From CF-46 sp963760735 (lineage in GTDB: Bacteria > Chloroflexota > Limnocylindria > Limnocylindrales > CSP1-4): a DNA stretch of 64,000 nt. The DNA is taken from assembly GCA_963760735.1 (NCBI GenBank), contig CAVXEB010000004.1, positions 1,612,001 through 1,676,000 on the forward strand. Direction: 5' to 3'. The notes beneath the pieces are model-generated. The model made no database searches, had not been told where the DNA came from, and worked only from the letters and a program-made list of their open reading frames with translations. This document shows positions 49,588-58,720 of the stretch, piece after piece; within the stretch, counting starts at the first letter, position 1, and the number at the start of each line of letters is the position of its first letter. A program made the position numbers and the translations under genes.

Positions 49588-50832
49588 TCAGTAGACGTGC
49601 AGCTTCGACAGCAGGCCCATCGTGTCATCAACCGACTCGAGCAGGTCCTTGTTGTGCTTGATCATCTGGGTCCGCATGTAGACACGCAGCCACTGCCGGT
49701 ACATGAACGACTCGTAGCGGTTGAAGACCTCGTCGATCGCCAGCATCCGGTTGCCGATGTGACCGGCCAGGAAGAACGCGCACTCCAGCCCGAGCGAGAT
49801 CGACTGGAAGTACGGTGACCCGATCGCTGAGTCTCCGAGCAGGAAGACCGTCGCCGCCGAGAGCGGATGGTCGAGGCCCGATCTCCGCCACGTCCGGCTC
49901 GTCGCATTCCTCGCGTGGTACACGTCGAGCGGAATCCGGATGATCTTGAGATCGCCGACGAGCTCCCCGTGCGTCTCCTCCCGGACTTTGTCGATGAAGC
50001 GATCCATCGACTCGGCGACGCTCGGGAACTGGTCGCGAAGCCACGCGCCGTCGAACGACGACGGCATGGCGTCGTACTCCTCGCGGCTGATCCCGACGAT
50101 GCCCGTCACGTGGCTGACCGACCCGTCGTACCAGGTGCGGTTCACCGACGGGATGAACTTGTAGCCCGCATTCTCGCGGTTCTTGTAGTACTTGCAGAAC
50201 TCGTCGCACGCGTAATGCCGGCTGTAGAGGAACGTCACGACCAGGGCGTATTCGAGTCGGAACCGTTTCGTGTTCCGGTCGCGCGCGGTGAGGTCGTCGC
50301 CCGGGAGCAGGAGGTCGCGCATCAGCGAGCGTGCGCCGGTGCAGTCGACGAGGATGTCGTCGGGCTCGAGCATCTCGATCGCCTGGTCGGCCGTGACCTC
50401 GCTCGCGACGCGCTCCACGGTCCCCGTGCCTCGGGCCTCGATCAGGTCGCTCAGCGAGCGCTCGATCGTGTTCAGCGGGACGAGCCCGCGCGTCCAGTCG
50501 TCCAGCAGCGCCCGCAGGTCCACGGCGACGGAGCGCCGGTAGGCCAGTCTCGTCTCCAGCTCGGCCGGCTCGAAGATCGCCTCGACGTCCTGCCCGTCGA
50601 TCGCGTCCGTCCTGTAGCTCTCGATCGAGTCGGCGACGAGGTAGTCGGCGAGCGACACCATGCGTGTTCTCGTGTACGCGTCGCGGCGCTCGTAGAGACG
50701 GACGGCCTGCCCGTCGATCGCCTGGAGGAGCGCCGCCAGGAACAGGCCGACCGGTCCCGCCCCGACCACGTGGACGCGACCCATCGGACGCGGCGTCCGG
50801 GCCACGGCGGAATCGGGCATCGGGACGGACAT
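49588..50832 (-). CDS. FAD-dependent monooxygenase-like oxidoreductase
   Basis: A 414-residue flavoprotein with the dinucleotide motif VHVVGAGPVGLFLAALLQ at about residue 20. The second FAD motif is TVFLLGDSAIGSPYFQSISL at about residue 325. The middle carries a Cys-rich, Tyr-rich stretch, YSRHYACDEFCKYYKNREN. It resembles p-hydroxybenzoate-hydroxylase-type monooxygenases, though the substrate domain is unlike well-known ones. ATG 50832 or ATG 50820 could be the start. It stands alone. Confidence 0.78.
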   Translation of the reverse strand: MSVPMPDSAVARTPRPMGRVHVVGAGPVGLFLAALLQAIDGQAVRLYERRDAYTRTRMVSLADYLVADSIESYRTDAIDGQDVEAIFEPAELETRLAYRRSVAVDLRALLDDWTRGLVPLNTIERSLSDLIEARGTGTVERVASEVTADQAIEMLEPDDILVDCTGARSLMRDLLLPGDDLTARDRNTKRFRLEYALVVTFLYSRHYACDEFCKYYKNRENAGYKFIPSVNRTWYDGSVSHVTGIVGISREEYDAMPSSFDGAWLRDQFPSVAESMDRFIDKVREETHGELVGDLKIIRIPLDVYHARNATSRTWRRSGLDHPLSAATVFLLGDSAIGSPYFQSISLGLECAFFLAGHIGNRMLAIDEVFNRYESFMYRQWLRVYMRTQMIKHNKDLLESVDDTMGLLSKLHVY

Positions 50833-50989
50833 CGGGCCCCCTCACTGGCTTGGCGCGCGGAGGCGCGTCATCCGGATGGTAGTGAGGCTCCGGCGACTCG
50901 TCAGCCTGGCAACGGTTCCAACCGGGGCAGTGAGGATGTGCGTCGCGGCATCGCGGCTTCGAGTTGAAGCGGGGATCGCGCTCCTGCGC

Positions 50990-51809
50990 CTACTGCCAGG
51001 CGATCGAGTCGACGAGCGGCTGGAGCGCCTCCACGGCTCGATCGAAGTGGGCGGAGTCGTCATCCGCGCCGATCTCGATCAGGACGTCGTGGCCGCCGAC
51101 GCTGACGACGACGAACCGGGCTGGATGGTGCGGCCCGAACCCGAACGCCGGAGGATCCGTGACGCCCGGAATCGGACCGATCGCCACCTCATGATCGCCG
51201 CTTGCAACGTCGAGCTGCGAAGCGGCGATGCCGCCAATCTGAGTTGGCGTGGGCGGAGCCGAGAGCGTCAGGCCGGGGAACTTCGAGATCCAGCCCGCGA
51301 GATCCTTCGGCGGGTCGATCAGCACGCCCGGATGTCTCGGGTCCAAGACCTTGTCGATTCGAGTGATGAAGAAGTCAGCGGCCCACGTCCCGTGCCCGTG
51401 CGCGTTCGGCTTGTCGAATCCGAAGGTAATGTCCAGCCACGCGGGCTCGTTGACATCGACTTCGCCGACGCTCTCGTAGGCGATCGTCTTGTTGGCCCCC
51501 GCGATCGTGAGCTCGTCGAGTGTGAACGTCAGCCGCGGCTGGAATGCCGGCGCGTACGTTCCTGCACCAAAGGCGCCACTGCCGCTGGCGCCCAGTACGT
51601 GGACAGCGCTCGGTGACGCCTCGGGGGTTGGCCGAATTCGACGTGGTCGGCGCAGTGACGGGCGCTGTCGCCGGAGGTGGGCCCGACGACCGTGCGCTCG
51701 CCGCTGTCGGGGCACCCCCGCCGCACGCGGACACCCCGAGCGCCACGATCGCGATCGTCGCGATGACCGCACGCCCTGGGCCGGGCAACACGACGTTCCT
51801 CGCGATCAC
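50990..51809 (-). pseudogene. Lipoprotein with one +1 frameshift at a C5 run
   Basis: GTG 51809 overlaps the kelch-protein stop (GTGA), so it is third in the sigma operon. The N-terminus has a signal peptide with lipobox VSACGGG, then a Thr/Pro/Ser linker. At CCCCC near 51625 the frame must move by one base, after which the mature domain continues: SAVHVLGASGSGAFGAGTYA, LTFTLDELTIAGANKTIAYE, IPGVTDPPAFGFGPHH. No family is recognised. The rejoined protein is about 272 residues. The shift in a homopolymer makes a sequencing error, or a phase-variable switch, the leading explanations. Confidence 0.65.
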
Positions 51810-53140
51810 GGGGCGCCGGTCGGGTCGAACAACCCGGTCATGCCGCTCTCGACCGCGAGGACCCTGCCGTCAGGCAGCCGAACGATGAGGCCGTCCTGGA
51901 AGTAGCTCGGCTGCGGAGGCGCCGTGACGGCGGTCCAGATTCCAGTTCCGGGGTCGAACCTCGCTGACCCGTCGCGGCCGACGACCAGGACCGAGCCGTC
52001 GGCCAGGAGCGTCGCCGGGCCGCGGCCGACCGGGGGAAGAGAGGTCGAAGCCCACGTGTCGGTGCCGGGGTCGTAGAGCTCGGCCGCGTAGAACTCGTCT
52101 CCGGTGTCGCTCAACAGCAGCACCCGGCCGTCCGCGAGTAGCGTCGCCTCGCTCAGGACAAGCACCCGGCCGTCCGCGGGCGCGGTGGCGTGGCCAGGCC
52201 GTGCCGCATCCGTCCAGCTCTCGCTCACGGGGTCGAACAGCTCGGGAGGCACCTGCCCGGCATGGTTGACCAGCACCTTGCCGTCGGGGAGACGGGTCGC
52301 GCTGACGGGCGCGGACCGCATGTTGGCTGTGGACCTCCAGGTCCCGGTGCTCGGGTCGTAGACCTCCGCACCCTTCGTCACGCCTCCGCCGCTGATGAAG
52401 CCACCGACGGCGAGGACCCTGCCGTCGGACAAAAGAGTCAGGATCGGGCGGTACCGCCACCGCGTCATGCTGCCGGTCTCGGTCCAGGTCCCGTTGATCG
52501 GGTCGTAAAGCTCGGCCGACGCGAAGGTCTCCCCCGTGCCGAGGTTCCACCCTCCGGCGACCAGGACCCTGCCGTCCGCGAGGATGGTCGCGCTGTGGCC
52601 GCGTCGGCCATCGTGCAGGCTGCCGGTCTGGGTCCATCGACCGGTGGCCGGGTCGTACAGGTCCGCCGTCTTCAGATAGGTGGCGCCGCTCTCGCCTCCG
52701 GCGACGAGCACCCGGCCATCCTGGAGCAGCGTGGCCGTCTCGCCCGATCGCCCTCCTCGCCCATCGCCCTTAAGCGTCCACGAACCCCGTGCGACTGGCG
52801 ATGGCGTCGCTGCCTGCGTCGGTGCAGGCGACGGCTCTTCGGACTGCGGCGCGGCTGTCAGGAGGGGTGCGACCTGTGGAAACGTCGAGGGCAGCGGAGC
52901 GGACAACCGGACGAGGCCCGAGCCGACCGCGATCACGCCACTGACCAACAGGACACCGAACAGCGCGGCCGCCGCCAGGAGCATCGCGCCGCGTCGGTTG
53001 CCGAGTCGCCGATCCAGGAACGGCTCGACCCTGGGGATCTCGGCGACCGTGCTCCGAAGCTCATCGGGGGCATGCGTCGCCTCGCCGACCTCCGTCCGAT
53101 ACCAGGCCCGCAGACGCTGCTCGAGCTCGTTGTCGGTCAC
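51806..53140 (-). CDS. Membrane-anchored kelch-repeat protein, sigma-factor partner
   Basis: A 444-residue protein. Residues 1-50 are cytosolic (LEQRLRAWYRTEVGEATHAP), about 52-75 form the membrane helix (MLLAAAALFGVLLVSGVIAV), then a Pro/Thr linker and, from about 130, six kelch-type blades. Each has the pattern LLxDGRVLVAGG and ELYDPxTGTWT (for example TLLQDGRVLVAGGESGATY and AELYDPINGTWTETGSM). GTG 53140 overlaps the sigma stop (GTGA). The layout matches the partner at 1-702: small cytosolic domain, one helix, external propeller. It may hold the sigma factor inactive until a surface ligand binds. Confidence 0.85.
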   Translation of the reverse strand: MTDNELEQRLRAWYRTEVGEATHAPDELRSTVAEIPRVEPFLDRRLGNRRGAMLLAAAALFGVLLVSGVIAVGSGLVRLSAPLPSTFPQVAPLLTAAPQSEEPSPAPTQAATPSPVARGSWTLKGDGRGGRSGETATLLQDGRVLVAGGESGATYLKTADLYDPATGRWTQTGSLHDGRRGHSATILADGRVLVAGGWNLGTGETFASAELYDPINGTWTETGSMTRWRYRPILTLLSDGRVLAVGGFISGGGVTKGAEVYDPSTGTWRSTANMRSAPVSATRLPDGKVLVNHAGQVPPELFDPVSESWTDAARPGHATAPADGRVLVLSEATLLADGRVLLLSDTGDEFYAAELYDPGTDTWASTSLPPVGRGPATLLADGSVLVVGRDGSARFDPGTGIWTAVTAPPQPSYFQDGLIVRLPDGRVLAVESGMTGLFDPTGAP

Positions 53141-53703
53141 CAGACGGTTCCTTCTCTGTCGGGAGCGTCGATCAGTTCGTGCAGGCGCTTCAGCGCGTAA
53201 TGCAGGCGCGACTGGACCGTCCCTTGTGGGACGCCCAGGCGGTCCGCGATCGTCTCGACCGTGAGATCGCCGTAGTAGCGCAGCGCGACCACGACCTGGT
53301 GGTCCGGCGACAACGCGGTGATCGCGTTGCCGATGACGTCCCGGTCGTCGGCCGGACCGATCGGATCGCCCGACGCAAGGGCGACCTCGGCGGAGATGTC
53401 GGTCGCGAACCGGCGCGATGAGCGCAGCCGATTGCGGCAGGTGTTGACGAGGATGCGATCGAACCACGGCTCGAAGCGAGCCCGGTCACGCAGGGTCGAC
53501 CACTTGCGCCACGCCTGGACGAATGCGTCGTGGGTGGCGTCCTGTGCCTCGTCCGGGTCGCGGAGGATCGCGCGGGCCAGGCGATAGGCGGCGTCGAGGT
53601 GGGAATTCGCAAGACGGACGAAGGCGGCTTCGCGAAGGGTCGCCTCGCCCGTGTGCTCGGACGGGCGATCTGCCAAGTCGAGGACCTCTGACGACTGCCT
53701 CAC
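53137..53703 (-). CDS. ECF-family RNA polymerase sigma factor
   Basis: A sigma factor of about 188 residues. Region 2 contains DPDEAQDATHDAFVQAWRKW and RFEPWFDRILVNTCRNRLRS. Region 4 contains ALSPDHQVVVALRYYGDLTV and the helix-turn-helix IADRLGVPQGTVQSRLHYAL. I chose GTG 53703; the frame opens at TTG 53748, and neither has a clear ribosome site. The stop overlaps the kelch-protein start by 4 bases. The sigma-propeller-lipoprotein operon is a second instance of the system at 1-1262. Confidence 0.9.
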   Translation of the reverse strand: MRQSSEVLDLADRPSEHTGEATLREAAFVRLANSHLDAAYRLARAILRDPDEAQDATHDAFVQAWRKWSTLRDRARFEPWFDRILVNTCRNRLRSSRRFATDISAEVALASGDPIGPADDRDVIGNAITALSPDHQVVVALRYYGDLTVETIADRLGVPQGTVQSRLHYALKRLHELIDAPDREGTVW

Positions 53704-53953
53704 GATGACATGACACGCCAGAGCGCCGGAACCTTCAGATCGCCGCAAGGGCTCGTCGACTTCCAGTCGGCAATGGTCCCAGGTTCGGCGCGTTCTTCTT
53801 TGAGCGCCATGACGCCGGATCCGTCAGTGTCAGCAGATCAGATGGCCTGCCGGCCCGCTCGCGGCGTCTCGGCGCCATTCCCCGCCAAAGGTGACATCCG
53901 CCGGCGGGAGCGCCAAGTCGCACCGTCCGTCAGCCGGACGATCGACCCTCAGG

Positions 53954-54460
53954 TCAATCCGGAAGTTCGAGCCCCGCCAGAACTTTCCGCAGAAGGCGCT
54001 CGAGCTGCTCGAGCTCCGCGGGGTCGAGCCGCTCCATCAGTTGACGATCGCTGGCGGAGTTTGCGGCAACCGCCGCATCCACGGCCGCCAGACCTTCGTC
54101 CGTCAGCTCGATGATCACGCCGCGGCGATCGTTGGGATCCGCGAGGCGACGGACGAAGCCGCGTCGCTCGAGTCGGTCGATCCGACTCGTGACGCCGGCG
54201 GACGACAGCATCAAGCCCTTGGCGAGACGGGTCGGGGAAAGCTGGTGCGTGGGCGCGGAGATTCGCAGCGCACTGAGGAGACCGACCTCGCCACGGTTCA
54301 GGCCGAACCTGTTGAACACCGCCTCCTGCCGCCGGGCGAGGTGTGGTCCGATCCTGCTCAGGCGAGCCGTCACCTGGAGCGCTCCGACCTCGAGGTCGGG
54401 GCGTGCCTCGTCCCAGCCCGTGAGCATTCGATCCGTCGTGTCATCAGCCATGAACCACAT
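53954..54460 (-). CDS. MarR-family transcriptional regulator
   Basis: A 168-residue regulator with helix-turn-helix and wing at about residues 50-115: SPTRLAKGLMLSSAGVTSRI and DRLERRGFVRRLADPNDRRG. The DxRx motif in the wing is normal for MarR. ATG 54460 or ATG 54451 is the start. It is divergent from the ECF sigma gene at 54547, and a perfect 14-bp palindrome lies between, so it probably represses both. Confidence 0.9.
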   Translation of the reverse strand: MWFMADDTTDRMLTGWDEARPDLEVGALQVTARLSRIGPHLARRQEAVFNRFGLNRGEVGLLSALRISAPTHQLSPTRLAKGLMLSSAGVTSRIDRLERRGFVRRLADPNDRRGVIIELTDEGLAAVDAAVAANSASDRQLMERLDPAELEQLERLLRKVLAGLELPD

Positions 54461-54490
54461 TCTACCGAGATTGTTCTTGACATGAGTATC

Positions 54491-54504
54491 TCTCTCGCGA
54501 GAGA
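54491..54504. promoter_or_regulatory. Perfect 14-bp palindrome TCTCTCGCGAGAGA (likely MarR operator)
   Basis: The palindrome lies 31 bases from the MarR start and 43 from the sigma start. TTGACA at 54477-54482 overlaps its left side and could be the -35 box of the sigma promoter, though the AT-rich TTAATA at 54506 is too far for a standard spacing. Confidence 0.6.
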
Positions 54505-54546
54505 CTTAATACCGAATCTACGAACGAGCGTCAAAGGGGGTTCTCG

Positions 54547-55245
54547 ATGGCATTCGACGAGGCCGAGTTCACGGCGCCACCCAACGGGCCGAGCCACCCA
54601 GCGCCGGATGCCGACCTGCTCCGTCGAATGATCGATGGATCCGAGGACGCCCTGGCCGCCCTCTACGACCGGCACATCCACGCGGTCATGGCCGCAGCGA
54701 TCCGGGCGGGCGTCGATCGCGGGATCGCCATGGAGGTTGTCCAGGAGACATTCCTCGCGTTGTGGAACCGCGCTGAGCTCTACGATCCGTCGCGCGGCGC
54801 GCTGTCCACGTGGCTGGTCACGATCGCCCGGAACCGGGCCATCGATCGCCTGCGAGCTGCCGGCCGCCACGATCGCGCGGTCCCGTTCTCGTCATTCGAC
54901 CGCGTCGGGACCGAGGAGACGTCAATCGCCGAGTGGCTCACGAGTGCCGGGGACCTGATCGCGACGGCCGGACCGGAGCCGGCTCCGGAGGTCGCCTGGT
55001 CCAGCAAGGAAACGCGAGCGACGATCGAGACCGCGCTCGCCACGCTGGCCCCGGCCGAGCGTTCGGTCATCGAGCTCGCCTACGCCGCAGGGCTCTCCCA
55101 GTCCGAGATCGCCGATCGACTGGGCTGGCCCCTCGGCACGGTCAAGACCCGGACGAGACGCGCCCTGCTACACCTCCGCGAATGGCTCGAGCGACCGACC
55201 GGACCTTGCCCGGATTCGGCGCCATCGGTGTCGCCCTGCACCTGA
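54547..55245 (+). CDS. ECF-family RNA polymerase sigma factor (SigK-like layout)
   Basis: A 232-residue sigma factor. Region 2 includes DALAALYDRHIHAVMAAAIR, ETFLALWNRAELYDPSRGAL and TWLVTIARNRAIDRLRAAGR. Region 4 includes LAPAERSVIELAYAAGLSQS and EIADRLGWPLGTVKTRTRRA. The long linker and YDPSRGALSTWL motif match the SigK/RpoE group that often has a zinc anti-sigma partner, but no such gene follows. GGGGG lies just before ATG 54547. It is divergent from MarR. Confidence 0.92.
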   Translation: MAFDEAEFTAPPNGPSHPAPDADLLRRMIDGSEDALAALYDRHIHAVMAAAIRAGVDRGIAMEVVQETFLALWNRAELYDPSRGALSTWLVTIARNRAIDRLRAAGRHDRAVPFSSFDRVGTEETSIAEWLTSAGDLIATAGPEPAPEVAWSSKETRATIETALATLAPAERSVIELAYAAGLSQSEIADRLGWPLGTVKTRTRRALLHLREWLERPTGPCPDSAPSVSPCT

Positions 55246-55479
55246 CCGGGCGCAGCGCCGGGATCAGCCGGTTGCGGCCGTCCCGGACGAGGGGTCGGTG
55301 GTCGCCTCGCCGGGCGTCGACGACTTCGGGGCGTAGAACGTCCGGTGCACCCGCTCGATCGGCGGGTGTCCGCGCTCGGCACCGTGGCGGGTGCGCGCCC
55401 TGTGCTCGACCCCCTCGGACGGATACCGTCAGTGCCCCCCGGGTGTGCCCCGCAATGCAGCCCGCAGCGGAGCGCGAGC

Positions 55480-56968
55480 GTGTTCGACCCGATTCCATCG
55501 TGGCGCGCGACGCCGATCGACGTCCGCGTCGTCTCCGACATCCCGGATGGCGCCAGCGTGGTCGGGATCCCCGTCCCCGCCGACGGTGACGTCCCCGAGC
55601 GCGTCGGGTTCGACCGCGCCACCCTCGACGCGTCCGACTTCGCCGGCGCCGTGGGCGCGACCCTGGTCCTTCCCAGCGTCGAGGGTCCGTTGGTCATCGA
55701 GACGGGCCTCGGCCCACGGGCCGGCTTCGGACCGGCCGCCGTCCGTGACGCGGCCGCGTGGTTCGCGCTGCGGGCGCATCGGCACGCCGATCTCGTCCTC
55801 GACCTCCGCGGCGTCGAGAGCGTGGACCCGGCGGACCTCGGGCAGGCCGCCGTCGAGGGGATGGTGCTCGCCCGCTACCGCTACCGCGTCTTCTCGGATC
55901 GTCCGGCGGACGTCCCCGTCGCCAGCCTGACCCTGGTCGTCGACGCCGCACATGCCGACCAGGTCCGCCTGGGCGCGGACCGCGGCCTGGTCCTGGCCCG
56001 GGCCACGAACGTCGCCCGCGACCTCTGCAACGCGCCGGCGACGCACCTCACCGCGACCGCGTTCGGTGAGGTCGCCGAGCTGATCGGCCCGGAGGCGGGA
56101 CTCGGCGTCGAGGTCTTCGACCAGGCGCAGCTCATCGAGATGGGCACGGGCGGCCTGCTCGGGGTCAATGCCGGCAGCGCCGAGGAAGCGCGCCTGATCA
56201 AGCTGACCTACCGGCCGCCGGGCAAGTCGACGGGGCTGCCTCGCGCTCGTCGGCAAGGGGATCATGTACGACTCCGGCGGGATCAGCCTGAAGCCGTCCG
56301 ACGCGATGCACGCCCTGATGAAGCTGGACATGTCAGGTGCGGCGGCCATCTTCGGGGCGATGCTCACCCTCCGCGATCTCGGCTGCAGGGCGACGGTCGA
56401 GGGGTTCCTGATGTGCACCGACAACATGCCCTCCGGCACCGCCACGCGCCTCGGCGACGTGCTCACGATCCGCGGCGGCAAGACGGTCGAGGTGGTCAAC
56501 GCGGACGCGGAGGGCCGTCTCGTGATGGCCGACGGGCTGGCCCTCTCGGTCGAGGACGGCGCCGACGCGATCGTCACGATCGCGACCCTGACCGGCGCCG
56601 CGATGCGGACGTTCGGATCGGCGCTGGCGCCCGTGCTCGGCAACGATCCGGCCCTCGTCGCCCAGCTCCGCGCGGCGGGTGACGCGGTGGACGAGCCGCT
56701 CTGGGAGCTGCCCCTCGTGAAGAAGTACCGCCGCCAGCTCGACTCGAAGATCGCCGACATCAAGAACATGGGCGGGATCGACGCCGGGACGATCACCGCC
56801 GGGTTGTTCCTCGAGGACTTCGTGGACGGGACGCCGTTCGGCCACCTCGACATCTGTGGGCCGATGGTCGTCGACGCGGACGACGGCTGGCGCCCGACCG
56901 GGGCGACCGCGTTCGGGACGCGGCTCCTCGCGACCTTCGCGACCGACTTCCGCCCGACCCGCCACTGA
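55480..56968 (+). pseudogene. M17 leucyl aminopeptidase-like, with one +1 frameshift
   Basis: GTG 55480 has GGAG 7 bases upstream. The first frame gives the N-terminal domain (PIDVRVVSDIPDGASVVGIP) and ARDLCNAPATHLTATAFGEV. At GGGG near 56235 the frame moves on one base and the catalytic domain continues GKGIMYDSGGISLKPSDAMH, NADAEGRLVMADGL (zinc ligands and Arg), AIVTIATLTGAA and DICGPMV. With the shift removed the protein is a complete aminopeptidase of about 495 residues. It is followed by an AbgT-type transporter, consistent with peptide or acyl-amino-acid use. Confidence 0.82.
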
Positions 56969-57017
56969 GCCCGGCGGCGCCACCGCCGGATCCGCACCCG
57001 TGGGAGGGGACCGAACC

Positions 57018-58686
57018 GTGACCGAGGCAACCGCCACCGCTCCCCAGCACACCGCGATGGGTCGCCTGCTCGACGTCATCGAGCGGGCGGGCAACAAGGT
57101 CCCCCACCCGGTGATGATGTTCCTCTACCTGATCATCGGGGTGATCGTCCTGTCGGCGGATCCTCGCCTTCGCCGGGGTCAGCGTCACCGACGAGATCGT
57201 CGTCCCGGACAGCGTCCCGACGACGCCGAACTACTACGAGGACAGCACCCAGCCCATCCTCGAGCCGAACCCCACGACGGACTACCGCGACGACTTCAAG
57301 CTCGAACAGGTCACGATCCCGATCAAGAGCCTGCTCGACGTCGAGGGGATCCGGTTCATCTTCACGTCGTTCGTCCCGAACTTCGCCGGCTTCGGCGTGA
57401 TCGCGGTGACGTTCGTGGCCCTGATGGGGGCGGGCGTCGCGGAGGCGAGCGGCCTGATGGCCGCCCTGATCCGTCTCCTGGTCGCGGCGTCGCCACGCCG
57501 GATCCTGGCCTTCGCCCTGATCCTCGTCGGCGTCCTCTCGAGCATCGCCACCGACGCCGGTTACCTGATCCTCGTGCCACTGGGCGCCGCGGCATTCGCG
57601 AGCGTCGGGCGTCACCCGCTCGCCGGCATGGCCGCGTGCTTCGCGGGCGTCGGGGCGATCTTCGGCGTCAACCCCATCCCCGGCCCCATCGACGCCCAGA
57701 TCACGGCGATCACGAACGAGGCGCTTGCCGCCGTGAACGGAACGCCCCTCACGATCCTCGCCAACTACTGGTTCAGCATCGTCTCGTCGATCGTGATTGC
57801 GCTCGTCGCCTACTTCATCACCGAGCGCGTCGTCGAGCCGCGTCTCGGAGCGTGGCAGCCGGCGGCCGACAGCGGCCCGGACGGAATCGCGATCGAGACC
57901 GAGGCGGACGCCGTCGAGGACCCGGGCGCCCAGAAGCGCGGCCTGCGCGGCGCGTTGATCGGCTTCCTCGTCTTCATCGGCTTCGTCCTGCTGGTCACGC
58001 TGCCGCCCGGAGCGCCGCTCCGCGACCCGGTGAGCGGCGACATCATCGGCACGACCCCGTTCATGGACAGCCTGCTGTTCATCATCGCGATGACGTTCCT
58101 GATCTCCGGGATCGGGTACGGGATCGGCGCCGGGACGTTCAAGTCCAGCACGGACGTGATCAACGCGGTCGTGAAGACGTTCGCCGGCCTGGCCGGGCTC
58201 GTCTTCATGCTCCTGATGATTGCCCAGTTCATCGCGTACTTCAATTACAGCAACATCCCGAGCGTCCTCGCGGTGGCCCTCGCGGAGGTCCTGACGGCGG
58301 CGGGGATCGGGGCGCTGCCGCTGCTGATCGGGATGATCTTCATCATCCTGCTGCTGGACGTGATCATGCCGGGGCTCATCCCGAAGTGGGCCATCTTCGC
58401 CCCGATCTTCGTCCCGCTCTTCATCCAGCTGGGCGTCCCGCCGCAGACCGGCCTGGCGGCGTACCGTGTGGGCGATTCGCCGATCAACGTCGTGACGCCG
58501 TTGATGGTCTACCTGCCGTTCATGGTCACGATCGCCCAGCGCTACCAGAAGGATGCCGGGATCGGCACGATCATCGCGTTGATGCTGCCGTACGTCGTGA
58601 TCATCGCGATCTCGTGGACCCTCCTGTTCGTGGTCTGGTTCCTCCTGGGCATCCCGCTGGGTCCCGGTTACCCGGTCAAGCTCTGA
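57018..58686 (+). pseudogene. AbgT-family transporter, with one +1 frameshift
   Basis: GTG 57018 has GGGAGGGG upstream. The first 45 residues (MGRLLDVIERAGNKVPHPVM, MFLYLIIGVIVLS) are in one frame. Near 57155 it shifts by one base to ILAFAGVSVTDEIVVPD, and the rest stays open to 58686. About 11 membrane segments follow, with the family's PNPIPG-like NPIPGPIDAQ and hallmark AQFIAYFNYSNI. AbgT proteins take up p-aminobenzoyl-glutamate or export sulfonamides. Placement after an M17 peptidase supports import and cleavage of such peptides. Confidence 0.8.
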
Positions 58687-58720
58687 CCTCTGAGCGGACC
58701 CCGCCCCGCGGGCCACGCCG

